A stretch of DNA of 26,844 nucleotides from Basidiobolus meristosporus CBS 931.73 (GCA_002104905.1 MCFE01000910.1:1-26844), one strand, 5' to 3'; shown: positions 1-10,207, counted from the stretch's first letter. The notes: a model not told the origin generated them from the letters alone. Numbers and translations are program-made.

Positions 1-2580
1 GTTGGAAAGATCCGAGAGTCCATACCCCATTTACTGTGCTCTAGTCAAGGGTAAGTGGGTGCGATAAAAAACAATGTTCTGCTTTTCGTATATTCAGCAC
101 ATCGAAAAAGACCATGTCCATTCGGACCTACTACGAGGCTGAGTGGTTGGATTTATTCATTTCTTTGCGTAGTTAAAAAAAAGCCTTTCGCAGGATAAAC
201 AGTCCCGACTCAGCATTTCGAGATGTGGTAGCATTTATTCTTTAAGGTTCTTTCATGCATATATTCGGCACCAACAGTGATTGTTACCTCCGGGATTGAT
301 TTGTATGTTTAGACTTCTTGTATAATTAGCCTTCTGGCGTAATATGTCATACTTGACTGAGCCAGTGGCGATAATCCCCCTCTCACGGTGCAGATATTTA
401 CCCGAATGGGTAGAGTACACCGTGAGTGAAGAGGTGACTGACTCCGTGGAATTAACAGCCATATAGCTCGCTTCAACCTGCTACCACTGTAGTGCAGGAT
501 ACTGATGGTGTACCGGTGGCAAATGTTTCGGAACTGTGTCTGAACTCACACCAGCCACTTATTATGCTTGGATGTTCTCGAGGAGCAGCTACCATGGATG
601 CTAATGCTGAGAGCCTAGGTGGTTCAGGAGCAATCTACAGCCTCGCTATTATGCTTAGATTTAGCTCCCAGAATAATAATGCATCACGACGATAAATCAG
701 CCTATGGCTCCCTTCACTGATCTCAACACTCGCACCGAATGTACTGGAAGCATCATTGAGACAAAGTAGCAGCAGGTATACATGTATAGATATCTATATA
801 TGCATATATATGTTCCAGTCAATCACCGCTTTAGTTAGTCATATTGGGCTAACTTCGACTGATAAAACGAATGCTACGTTCCAGACCACGTTTCTTCGCC
901 AGATATTTAGTGTTTTCCACGTATGCCTCCACAGCACCAAGCCTAAGCAATCGGCCCTATCCTCGGTATGTTGTGGATGACATCTCAACACGAAGCATAT
1001 CGGATAAACTCCAAGAAGCAATCTATTTCGTTCTAGACCAAGTGGACCCGGGTAATCTTCAGCCCGTCGGTAGGTGGTGATTGGCCTAGGAATTCTCGGT
1101 CCCTCTGATACCGATAAATCCTGGATGGCACCCATCCAACAACGTTCGGCAGTTTACGTAGGCAGTTCGATTACCTAGCACGAAGGATAATGGGCGTTTT
1201 CACGTCGATATCGGAATGTATCGTCACTGGAGCTATGCCAACCGTTGCATGGATTGTCAACGGTAGAGGTATACCACCAGTCCGGCAAACTTGATCCCAA
1301 CACATCAACAGAGTCATCTCGGGTAACATGAATATGGGAGTCACCGGTTTCGGCGTCGACCGATTTTTCGGATGGGACCACCGATAGTCATATGACGTGT
1401 TCGGCAGTTGAGACAATGAAGCTTCAAACCGATACCAGAAGCAGAGCCCGATTAGCCTAATTTGATTTCACGCCAAGGTTCGTGCGATCCAGGCGGAGAA
1501 TTTACTCGTGCCATCCATGGGGGATATCTCCGAGTTGGAGTCTGATAAGCCTAATTTATTCCTGCATCAGAGTGGGATCGACCCATACGGAATAGAACCA
1601 TACATGTCCCGATTTTTCAGATTAGCCTCAAGTTACGAAAATGTCGCAAATGCTGGTGTATGTGTAGACAAGGCTGGAAGTATCTAGTGGATAATTCGTC
1701 CTCGCAACCACAATCAACGGAGGCAAACTAGATGCCCCTGTTCGAAATAGAGAAAACGCACGCGCCAATTTGGGCTCATTGATGGAATCAAATTAAACAC
1801 GATAGGGAAGTTTCTTTTTGGGACGTTGCTTGTTCCTTGAGATGGTCCAACCATAATGCCCTTGGCCTTTGGATTGACCATCAGTATTTGCCAAGCTGTG
1901 GGCTTCTATTTCCGTGTTTTGTCTCGCTACGTTCTGAAGAATCAATCTGCTGATAGACCGATAAGTCAAAAAAAGCGCACATGGGAGGCTATCAGGTATT
2001 GATGGGTGCATCAAACGAAATCACTTCTGATCCAGCTTCTACTTTGAGCCCTCAACACCTATGGCTGGCCAACCAGAAGGGGTGCCAATGATTGATTTGT
2101 TTTTCCTCTCCTGCGCACCAACCAGGGCCGAGGAAGAATTCTCCTAAGCCAACTTAGGAATGGGTGGTCAAATTGGACATGCAGATGATCCCAAGTTACC
2201 GATATGGTAAGGTTCCATTGAATGTGCATTTTTTTCTCCGAGTAAATCAACCTTGATGAAATGCCCGAGGTACTCCACTTCGAAATTCCAATGGTCGCAG
2301 AGCGATGGCTATGCGTAATTGAGTGATTCCACTTTTGGTGAAAGGTTACTTTGGGGAACCCGCGATGTATGATTACTCCAAATTCGCAATGATACCCGCG
2401 GCCCGTGTGCCATTGGCCCCAGCAAAATGCCAATAGTCGGATAGCACTGGAAATATGGCATTTACTTTGGGCGTAAATGGATAAAGTGAATCCACTCTTA
2501 GAGAACGGTTGCTATCGGGGAAAGTCACAATGAAAGATTGCTTCATATTCGCATTGGACTGATACGTGGATACTTGGATC
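1..2580. other. Region without recognisable gene
   Basis: About 2.6 kb with normal CpG content (22 CpG in the first 600 bases by hand count). All open frames on both strands are short (124 residues or fewer), overlap one another on opposite strands, and show no domain, signal peptide or motif that I recognise. There are no long repeats shared with the transposon island to the right. It may hold regulatory sequence, an intron-rich or decayed gene, or a non-coding RNA, but nothing supports a specific call. Confidence 0.5.
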
Positions 2581-2587
2581 CATGTCG

Positions 2588-2597
2588 CATAAATATG
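2588..2597 (+). promoter_or_regulatory. TATA-like box upstream of secreted protein gene
   Basis: The sequence cataaatatg lies about 32 bases before the ATG at 2629. This is close for a fungal TATA element and would imply a very short 5' leader, so transcription could equally start from an element further upstream. It is the only TATA-like sequence immediately before the gene. Confidence 0.3.
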
Positions 2598-2628
2598 ACC
2601 CACTGTTGCAATTGATACCCATCGAACA

Positions 2629-3938
2629 ATGAAGTTTTCAGCATCTATCTCCGCTGGCCTAACTCTGGCTGCTGCTGTTTCTGCTTTGCCATTGAACCTT
2701 CTCCAACAGCAATGTCAAGAGGGGCAAAATACCGCGCTGAAGTGCCTCGATGAACGTCAATCAGGTGTGATGTACAGATGCGCCAATGGGAAAGTCGTCG
2801 ACTATGCTTGTCCAGGGGGTCAAGTGTGTGTAATGTTCACCTTTGGAGGATCCACTAGTGCAGCATGTGCTGAAAGACCCCCAGCTCCAGTAAACACTCC
2901 CAAGACGTTAACCCAAACCGAGGCTTCCTCCACAAAGGTTGTGTCAACCACCACCTCTCATGTAGAGTCGACCTCTGTCCACACTGCAACCCCCAAGCCA
3001 GCAGTTCATGCTCCTTGTGAATGCAGCTCTATTGACGAAACATCCCCTGTATACATGAACGATTTCCTCCTTGCTTTCCAAAATAATGGGTACTTCTGGG
3101 ATGTTGCCTCGCGCAGCCAGGAGTCCGAGCATCGCTTTGAGTACAAGGGTTTGAATGCTGAGGGAAAGAACTTCACCGCTATCACTACCATTCAGCCTAA
3201 TGAGCCAGTCGTGGGAGGACTCTCCATTAGTGCGAAGCTTTATGAGTGTTTCATGAACTCGGAGAAGACACCTGGCTGGAACAGCAACGCCCTCATTGCC
3301 CCCAAATGCGCTCTGTACGCTGATAACAAGCTCATTGCCAGCATGGAGCTCACTGCTAGCCACATCAAGGCTGCCTCTACTAAGGCTGTGCCAACCACCA
3401 CCTCCCATGTAGAATCCTCCACTGTCCACGTTGTTCCTACTGCTACTCCAGTCAAGCCTGCTCCTACTTCTATCGTCCAAACCTCTGCTCATGTCAAGTC
3501 CGTTTCCACTAAAGCCGAAACCACTTCAACCATTACTTCTGCTCACGAAACCCCCAGTGCTGCCCCCAAGCCAGCTGTCCACGCCCCTTGTGAATGCAGC
3601 CCATTGACGCATCAACCCCCATACTAATGGGTGATTTCATCATGGATTACCATAACACTGGATACCTCTGGAATTCTGCGGCACGCAGCAAGGAGTATGC
3701 CCATCAGTATGAGTACCAAGGATGGAACGATATGGGAGTGGGTTACACCGCCAAAATCACCATTCAGCCTAACGAGCCAGTCGAGGGAGATGTTCCATTG
3801 AGTACAAAGTTTTACGAGTGCTTCAAAAGCACTGAGACCACCCCTAGCTGGAGCTACAACGCCCTCATTGCACCCAAGTGCTCGTTGTATGCTGATAACA
3901 AGCTCCTCGCCAGTATGGAATTCACTGCTAGTCAGTAA
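2629..3938 (+). CDS. Secreted CBM19-like chitin-binding protein with duplicated C-terminal module, frameshifted
   Basis: The first open frame runs 2629-3627 (332 residues). Residues 1-19 are a signal peptide (basic start, Ala/Leu-rich core, cleavage near VSA-LP). Residues 27-82 hold six cysteines (29, 39, 51, 61, 67, 80) spaced as in CBM19 chitin-binding modules, with a YRCANGK core. A Ser/Thr/Pro/Val-rich linker (about 84-128), probably O-glycosylated, leads to PKPAVHAPCECS and a module of about 113 residues (134-246) that I do not recognise. Linker, PKPAVHAPCECS and module then repeat; the second module agrees at about 63 of 113 positions. Near 3598-3602 one base is missing relative to the first copy, so the second module continues in another frame (3594-3938, ending TAA). 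No catalytic domain is visible, so a cell-wall or chitin-binding surface role is inferred. The break may be a real mutation or an assembly error; upstream and downstream signals look intact. Confidence 0.7.
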
Positions 3939-4024
3939 TGTCAAAACGTTGTATAATATTCCCTAACTATATAGGATTGGAGTTTTCCAAGATACCAAGT
4001 GGTTGTTACATTGATTATAGATAA

Positions 4025-4030
4025 AATAAA
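4025..4030 (+). terminator. Polyadenylation signal of the secreted protein gene
   Basis: AATAAA lies about 87 bases after the stop codon at 3936-3938, in an AT-rich stretch, and fits a fungal 3' end. Its spacing from the stop of the second, frameshifted module (rather than from the premature stop at 3627) supports the view that the gene originally ended at 3938. Confidence 0.5.
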
Positions 4031-4159
4031 TGACTTGAAAACCAATGCAACCCTCGACTGATTGAATCTTTTACTCCATTACGCCCGGTCCCTTGCACTT
4101 ATCAGTGTGCCAGTGAGCGCAACGGCTGGTCACGGGAGTTTTGTTGGGACCTACCAGAT

Positions 4160-4306
4160 CTAGTTGATGGCGGCTGGCGTGATTGACATTGTGGAATGCA
4201 AATCTTGTAGTTCCTGATCTCGTACTGATCTAGGGACGTCTTTGGGATCTGTATAGATGACAAGGTCCCAGTAGTGATTCGCCTCGACTGCATATCCTTG
4301 CTCCAT
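4160..4306 (-). CDS. Small possible gene fragment at the repeat boundary
   Basis: A 48-residue open frame (ATG at 4306-4304, TAG at 4162-4160) begins MEQGYAVEANHYWDLVIY and has unbiased, protein-like composition. It lies in CpG-normal DNA and its start coincides within about 20 bases with the point where CpG-depleted repeat sequence begins. A neighbouring frame stays open downstream to about 4078. I recognise no family. It could be the 3' end of a gene cut off by a transposon insertion, or a chance open frame. Confidence 0.2.
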   Translation of the reverse strand: MEQGYAVEANHYWDLVIYTDPKDVPRSVRDQELQDLHSTMSITPAAIN

Positions 4307-4309
4307 TTG

Positions 4310-5330
4310 CTACACTCTGTTAATTACAAATATGAGAGTACAATGGTGCATCATTGATATGTTACTATGAGAAATTTGGTAGCCAAATGTACATGAATGT
4401 GGCACATTAGGCATAAGCATCAGGTTGTTAGTGCTTTAGGTCCATTGGGAAAGCTGGGGAGCTGAAAGGTTACAAGCTACCTAAAGATGCAGCTTCTTAC
4501 ATTGATTAGAATGAAAATGCCTACTCAATCTCCATAAAATCTGTATTGCACAAATTGTTGAATGCTTTTACTAGAATCATTTGGTGAATTAATATCCAAA
4601 ACCAAGATTCATGGATATGAAGACTGTTGTATCCAAGACAAAAGTGTGATAAAACTCCTGAATGGTTATCTGAACCTAAGTAACAACTAAGAGCAGAATC
4701 TGAGAATTGTCAGAGAGTGGTGGAAATATTAGCAGAGAAATTTTGGTCCAATATTGGTCTTGTGTATAGCTGGGCTTGGCTATAAAGGCAACAGAGTTGG
4801 TTTTCTATGCAGGCTAGACTTGGTGTTCTTGGGTGTGCTAGGTATGCTGGGCTTGGGTAGAAACTAGAATGCAATTGTTGAATTCTTAATTTTGCTAAGA
4901 TGCAATCTTAATTTTGCTGAGACACACACTAAGCCAAAAGGTTCAGTCAACTCTATTTATACTTTTTTGATCAAGTTAATTTAGTAAGCACTAAGAGACT
5001 GGACTAATTGAAATCTGTTGGGGTGTTGATAGGTGCATAAGATAAATGAAATTTGTTTCATTAATCAGCTGATGTCTTGTCAACTGCTAAGTTGTTGGAT
5101 AGAACTCGGATGACTAATCACCTGGGAAGGCTTGACAGATAGGTTGATAACATAATGGCCACATGATAATTGATCAGGTGTGACAGCTAGTGATAGATTT
5201 TTAGATGAGATAAAATAAGCCATACTGAGATTAGTTATGTTTGGGTTAGGGAAGTTCAGTTTGGGAACTAGATTTTCTAACGGAATAAAATTGGCTAAGG
5301 TGTAAATGTTGATGGACAACATTGCTTTCT
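4310..5330. other. CpG-free, repeat-derived sequence without a gene
   Basis: About 1 kb of AT-rich DNA with no CpG from 4287 to 5106. A short direct repeat (cttaattttgct, 4885 and 4907) and a minus-strand TATAAATA (4954-4961) are visible; the latter could be the promoter of a decayed LTR, but no LTR boundaries can be set. The part next to 5330 may be the 3' untranslated region of the gypsy element to the right. The minus frame at 5080-5379 is open for 99 residues but matches nothing I recognise. Confidence 0.45.
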
Positions 5331-5339
5331 CCCAGAAGA

Positions 5340-5800
5340 GGGGCTTTCTGATGCCTTCTGGGTACTGCTGCAGCGCCAATGCAGACCAACAATGGCAACA
5401 TTGTCAAAGTTGGTGCAAGGTTCCCAGGTGTTGTATTTGGCATCACATCAATCTACTTGACTAAATAAAGGTAATTTGGTTCTTCTCCAGTGTGGTCTTC
5501 AATAACTTCATCTTCATAGGATTCAGAAGTAACTGGGTCTTGATATATGTTTGAGTGAAGAAGGTGGAAAGCTCTTGGGTCACAGTGCTCCAGTATTGTC
5601 TTGAAGTACATAAGATCCTCCAGTGTTGCATCTGACAACTATGAATGGGCCTTCATATTTGAAGTCAAGCTTAGATTATTGGATTGGATCTAGTGTCATG
5701 ACATGTGACCCATCTTGGAAGCTGCTGTTCCTGCGTCTTGAGGTGTATGTTGAAGTCATCTTTTGCTGTGAGGCTCTACTTCTGGCACTGATGGCAGGGT
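5340..5800 (-). pseudogene. Integrase C-terminal tail plus chromodomain (gypsy)
   Basis: On the minus strand, about 5750-5640 reads like the C-terminal end of a gypsy integrase: DGSHVMTLDP, a stop codon, then KLDFKYEGPFIVV and GGSYVL, the usual GPF/Y-type module. After a frame change, about 5530-5456 reads EDEVIEDHTGEEPNYLYLVK, and after a TAG (5455-5453) and another frame change comes NTWEPCTNFDN (WEP at 5426-5418). The YLVKW...WEP pattern is characteristic of a chromodomain, which in chromoviruses targets integration to heterochromatin. The TAG sits where the conserved Trp after YLVK is expected. The catalytic core upstream is absent. Confidence 0.65.
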
Positions 5801-5873
5801 AGGCCTCTTTCAGTTATTGCATGGCTTCATCTTGCTCTTCTTCCCAGATAAATGGGGTATTCTTTCTCTGTAG

Positions 5874-6885
5874 TCAGTAGAATGGCTCTGCTATCTCAGA
5901 AAAGCTTGGGATCCAGTTCCTGAAGAACCCACAAGCTGCCTCAAAGCCACAAGCTTGTGTTAGATTTGTGGGGGTAGGCCAGTTGCATATCTTTTGTGTC
6001 TTGGAGTTTCCAGGTGAATGACCAAAGGTGTTGCATTTTTGTCCAACAATGGATATCTCTGATACACCAAAGCTGCTTTTCTCACCACTGATGGTGAGTC
6101 CTGCTTCTTCAATGGCTCCTAATATGGCATCATTGTCTGAAATATGTTCATAGACAAACTTTCTTACTCCAGGCATAACTTCAGTGGTGCCCTGGGTTTT
6201 TGGTCCTTTGATGCTTATGTCATCAACAAAGACAGCAGGTTTTGCAGGTATAAACTGGTACAGCACATTCACCATACATCTCTGGAACTGGGCTACAGAG
6301 TTTGCAGCCCCTTGGCTGAGTCTTGTCAACCTTAACAGTCCAAATGGTGTGTGGAGGGCAAACATATCTTTTGATGTCTCACCAAGGGGGATCTGGTCAT
6401 ATCCTGAGTAGAGATCATATTTTGAGTAGATGGAGTGGCCACTAAAGCTTTCTGCAAAGTCATCAATAGATGGAGGTATAGCAGCATCTCTGATAGTGAC
6501 AGCATTTGCAGGTTGCATGTCTTGAATGAATTGGAGCCTTCCATTCTTCTTTTTGGTCACAAATCATCTGTTAGCATAAGGTCCATGGCAAAGTTCTAGG
6601 ATACCAGCTTCTATCTTCTTCTTAAGTAGGTCATGCACATTAGCTTGGAGTCCTCTGGGCAGTAGGTAAGGCTTAAATGACCAGGGTGTGTGGGGCACTG
6701 TATGAATCTTGATGGGTTTTTCAACCAATGTCTTTAAGTGTCCCATCTCCTTGTCATTTTATGAGAAGACCTTATCATGCCTTTTCAAGGTTTCTTCAAA
6801 TAATAGTATCTCCTCTGGTTTTAGGTTTCCATCACCAATGATAAGTTGCTTAAGTCTCTCAGGTGTAAGTATATATCTTCTGGTG
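5874..6885 (-). pseudogene. Gypsy reverse transcriptase remnant
   Basis: One frame reads through from about 6885 to 5874, with stops at 6761-6759 (TAA) and 6566-6564 (TGA). The second stop is where the family has Trp in the 'NxWFVxKKxNG' block. Visible RT blocks are VTKKKNGRLQFIQD, YDLYSGYDQ (first catalytic Asp), FGLLRLTRLSQGAANS, and the catalytic AVFVDDISIKGP (FVDD at 6230-6219), followed by the connection region SIVGQKCN and FFRNWIPSFSEIAEP. Both active-site Asp of FVDD are present. Beyond 5874 a further TGA and TAA occur and the match to the connection domain fades near 5810, where the internal deletion begins. Resembles RTs of agaricomycete gypsy elements. Confidence 0.85.
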
Positions 6886-7107
6886 GTCTAATGTAATCAG
6901 CAGGTCAAGATCCATCAGTCAAAGGTGTAAGTGATGGTCCAATCTTCTGTTCTACTGTCTTGTATTTTGTTCAAACCATAGCTGTCTGCTCCTGTATACC
7001 TAATGAGCAGCTCCAAATGTTGGGGTGTATATTGTCAGGCTCCTCATCTTCTTCTATAACAAGGTGTGTCTTTTGGCAAGCAGTATGTGTCTTCTTATTG
7101 TTAGGTG
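6886..7107 (-). pseudogene. Gypsy protease-RT spacer, degraded
   Basis: This stretch joins the protease and RT sections of the gypsy element. Minus-strand frames keep fragments such as TPNNKKTHTACQKTHL and TKYKTVEQKIGPS, typical of the low-conservation linker in this element family, with several stops and frame changes between them. No separate gene is present. Confidence 0.45.
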
Positions 7108-7700
7108 TTACACCACAAAAGGTTGACTGTAGTCCTGGGTTGGACCCTTGTATAGTGTACCATACTGACCCATTGGAGTAGGTGGTAGTTGTAGCCTTAA
7201 TACAGTTTCCCATGGTCTACCTGGCAGAAGGTCAAAGTTTGCCTTCTGGCAGATGAAGAGGGGAAGCCAGACCTTAATTCCTTGGACCTCAATAGGGAAC
7301 TTGTGCACTACACCATAGAGTAGATTAGATCCTGAGTTTGCATCAGTCATGTTCCATCTGGTATCCCTATCAACAGGCAGTAGCTCCTTGCTTCTGAGTG
7401 ACTTCAAGAAGTCTAGCGGCATAACACAAGTCTCTGAACCACTGTCAATATGGCAGTCAACAGGGTCATTATATATATATCCTTTCACTACAGCAGTTGC
7501 AACTGAGTAAAAGGTATTATATTCAGTAGTGTTATCATCCTTTTGGTGGTCTTCATGGTTTGTCTGAATTATATGGGTGTCCATATGTTCAACAGCTTGT
7601 TGTCTTGTTCTAAGCTGCTCATCAAAGGTCTTCCTAACTGATGGGGATACACTTATGATTTCTTCAACCAACAAAGTGAGGTTCTGCTTCAGCAGCTTCT
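7108..7700 (-). pseudogene. Retropepsin-like aspartic protease of gypsy element
   Basis: Part of a minus-strand open frame (7887-7108). The catalytic motif reads CHIDSGSETCVMP, with Asp-Ser-Gly at 7446-7438, followed about 65 residues later by FDLLPGRPWE, the second conserved retropepsin block (LLGRPW type). It would cleave the gag-pol polyprotein. Upstream residues TLLVEEIISVSPSVRK match a conserved segment between gag and protease in this family. The frame is open through the catalytic domain, so this is the best-preserved part of the element, but gag lies in another frame, so no intact polyprotein can be made. Confidence 0.75.
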
Positions 7701-8911
7701 CAGTAATCAGTTGAGGGCTTAAGTAGCTTGCTATCTTTGAGGTCATCTGTAAGTGAGGCAGTGGGTCTTGGGGGCAGCAAACTAGGCCTCTTTTCAATAA
7801 CAACTTCAGGTTCTTCAAATTGTGGTCTTCTAAGGATGGGTTTGGCAGGTTCTTCAGGGAGGTTTCTTTTGGTAGCAAAGGCATCAACTTTGTATTGTCT
7901 GTTGTCAGGGCTGCTTGGACTCATTGTATGAGTCTCAATAGGGCATCTACAGTAATCTTTCTGGTTTCTGAGTCAGGTTTCTGGAAAAGGGCTCTGATCC
8001 CTCCTCTTTGGAAATTAGTGGGAATCCTTCTTCCTTCCTTGTCAGCTGCCATTCCATCAGCATCAAACTGTACTGCTCCTTCTCCAAGTAGCTGACTAAG
8101 CTCAGAGCATTCTTGACTGACATGCAGAGTAGAGTCACACCAGATGTAGTGTCTGGGCAAAGGTCTTTGGCCCTCAGTAGGTACTTCAGCTGAGCCATTA
8201 ATCTTGAGGGCTAGCTTTTGTAGCTGTTCAGCAAGTTGGTCAATTCTGTCAGTAGTGTAGGTCTGATTGTCAGCAACAGCACTCCTTGGCTCCTTGGTTG
8301 ACTGGTCTGGCAGATTAAATGTCAGGAGTCTCATAAAGGTGGAAGTTTGCTTTGCCTCTAGGAGAACACGTTTCATCTCAGCAAAGCAAGGAATACCAGA
8401 CCTGACATCCTTGGCTGAATGTAAGTCAGCTTTCCTTGCCAAGTCCTGGGGAAGCCCTTGTGCAAGGTAAAGTGTCATGGTAAACTCAGTTATTGCCTGG
8501 GACTCTAGGAGTGGCTTGGTCATATCTTCATACTGTTGAATGAATTCTTCAGTGGTAGCTTGGAGAGACCAGTCCTTCTAAAGTGTCTGAGGTCTTCAAT
8601 TCCATAGTATATCTGGGGTCTACCATACTTAGTCTGTAGGTAGGTCTTAATTAAGGCCCAGTCAGTGAGAATGTCTCCTTTTCTGAGAAGCTTAGTGGCA
8701 ATATCATCAGTGCAGTAGTAGGGGAAGTCTTCAGCATTTCTTGTTCAGATAGGCTGCACATCTTGCAGAGCTTATCCCATTTGAATATGAAGCTTTCCAC
8801 ATTCTTTCCATCAAACTGTGGGGCTCCATGTGAGAGTGGTAATGGCATGGAGTTCATTTTGGGCAGGTAGGTTGGTGTTGTAATCTTGATAATATTGGTA
8901 GTCTCTTTCAA
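7700..8911 (-). pseudogene. Gypsy gag remnant with altered zinc knuckle
   Basis: The likely start is ATG at 8857, giving MPLPLSHGAPQFDG, a typical gag N-terminus of this family. The reading frame then changes near 8735 (before DFPYYCTDDIATK), and again near 8590-8560 (before TTEEFIQQYEDM), then stays open from 8523 to 7921. A third change near 7720-7760 leads into the protease frame. At 8147-8107 is a CCHC knuckle, YIWCDSTLHVSQEC, in which the first Cys is Tyr (TAC), so zinc binding should be lost. At about 7860-7840 AKPILRRP is a conserved gag C-terminal motif. At least three frameshifts make it non-functional. Confidence 0.75.
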
Positions 8912-8980
8912 TAAGTGGATAACAGCTCAAATCTTCAGGTAAATCTTGTTGGGTCCTAGGGAGCTTGTATGAACCCCCCA

Positions 8981-8992
8981 CATTGAGTGCCA
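8981..8992 (-). promoter_or_regulatory. Candidate primer-binding site of gypsy element
   Basis: Four bases inside the 5' LTR end, the minus strand reads TGGCACTCAATG. The initial TGG is complementary to the CCA end of a tRNA, as expected for minus-strand priming. I cannot assign the tRNA without a tRNA set from the genome. Confidence 0.4.
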
Positions 8993-8996
8993 AATA

Positions 8997-10037
8997 TGTG
9001 GTAGTGTATAAGTTCAAGGGACAGATAGGTCCAACACTTCTCAAGTGTTTTATGTGTGGGGTGTTCACTGGGTGCAATAACCTCTGGCAAAAGCTTGCTA
9101 GGAATACTTGGGTTCTGTCTCTAATCTAATGTGAAGGGGAATAAAGCAACAAGCTTGTCAAGGGAAAACTATTGAGCTACAATCCCCAACTTGGTTCAGC
9201 ATCCCTGAGATGATAATGTACTAAAGCTTCTAAAGTCAAAACAACTGTAAACTCCACTAGCAGGGACTTGACAAGAATGCAGCTGTGGTCAATAGTTACA
9301 AAGGCAGAAAAGTATCTTTGCCTGTACAAGAACAAACTGGCAAAAGAATCAAATATAATAAAAGATACCTACTCTAAGTATTCCTCACTAGTAGTGCCTC
9401 CAAGGTCAGTTGGCTGTCAGCACGGTTTCCTGGGAGTGTCCTGTGGTCTGGGGTTGGAAGTTCAGGTAGCAGCAGGTACAAGTGATCACACTAATCAACA
9501 AGTTGGTATATTGATAAAAGGGATGATGATTTATTGTTGAGGGATAGCCTCCCTTATATACTTTTCTTACTAGCTAAGTGATTACCAATCATGGTGTTCC
9601 AGAAGGTTCCAGATATCAATAGAAATCTTAATGACATCAGAATGGCCTAAGAATGTTCTAAGTAGGTGCCAGATGGTCCTAAGAGGCAGAGCACATTGCA
9701 CCAATCAGGAATCAGTACTCTGAAACCTGTGTAACATAGGGATACCATATATGGAATGAAAATGGTAGGGATGGCAACACAAGTTGATAATGTGTCACAG
9801 GTATTGGTACAGGTACTTGCCTAATATGGAAGCACTTACTGCTAGTAATCTTACATAAGGTGGGGGATAACTTATGCAATAAGGTAAGCAGGTGTGATAG
9901 TCAACCAGCTTATGGGACAGTACTGATCAGGTAAGACAAATGGGATAAAACTAAAATAACGGTAGTAGAAAAATAGTGAAGTAGAAAATATAGGAATGAG
10001 CACATCTGTCAGTGGGTGTCACTGTAACCCCACTACA
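8997..10037 (-). repeat. 5' LTR (copy A) of the gypsy element
   Basis: On the plus strand it reads TGTGGTAGTG...CCCCACTACA, an LTR with TG...CA ends and short inverted termini; the element reads on the minus strand. Length is 1041 bases against 1071 in the nested solo copies, mainly because of a deletion of about 29 bases near 9192. A minus-strand TATATAAG box (9560-9553) is the likely promoter, placing U3 between 10037 and about 9560. A 90-codon plus-strand frame (9268-9540) is antisense to the element. The right flank is gcag; the matching flank on the other side is lost. Confidence 0.9.
9551..9560 (-). promoter_or_regulatory. LTR promoter TATA box
   Basis: The minus strand reads TATATAAGGG. 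It is preserved in LTR copies at 13901-13909 and 14841-14850, at the same place in the LTR, followed by a GGGAGGCTATCCCT hyphenated palindrome. It is the expected core promoter for the retrotransposon transcript. Confidence 0.5.
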
Positions 10038-10207
10038 GCAGTGATTCACTTTGCACACTTTAACTTCTTCCTGGTTGACTATTGTCTAGGCTACTTGTGT
10101 ACTTACAATCAGTGTTTTACATCTTGGCTGATGAGTGCAGTGTGGTTGCTTAGCCATGCAGAATTGATGTCGATGATATCACAGAACCCACCTAAATTGC
10201 TGTGTGC

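Larger units (their letters stand above)
5340..10037 (-). mobile_element. Ty3/gypsy chromovirus-like retrotransposon, defective
   Basis: Read on the minus strand the order is 5' LTR (10037-8997), primer-binding site, gag, protease, reverse transcriptase, deletion, integrase tail and chromodomain. This gag-PR-RT-IN-chromodomain order defines chromoviruses. RNase H and the integrase zinc-binding and catalytic core are missing, no 3' LTR follows the chromodomain, and every coding section has frameshifts or stops. It is therefore a dead, 3'-truncated copy. The LTR family recurs at least five more times in the window. Confidence 0.85.

Noticed and set aside
1160-1175. tRNA T-loop-like sequence (gttcgattac)
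   Set aside because: No pairing T stem, no anticodon arm and no acceptor stem around it.
2258-2283. Minus-strand VEYLGHF, like the gypsy RT connection motif
   Set aside because: Only six or seven residues match and nothing before or after follows a gypsy RT; the region has normal CpG content unlike the other elements.
2944-3492. Minus-strand open frame of 182 codons opposite the secreted protein gene
   Set aside because: It is antisense to the signal-peptide, cysteine-module and duplicated-module frame, whose protein features are far stronger; low-stop codon usage of the real gene explains it.
3554-3602. An intron rather than a frameshift in the secreted protein gene
   Set aside because: The coding sequence on both sides matches the first module without a gap (PKPAVHAPCECS then ID...), so no sequence is available to be an intron; the only GT...CAG pairs nearby give the wrong phase or are too short.
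5080-5379. 99-codon minus-strand frame as a copia integrase piece (KPLFWEKA)
   Set aside because: Only the FWEKA-like start resembles copia; the rest does not, and the DNA overlaps the gypsy chromodomain reading in another frame.
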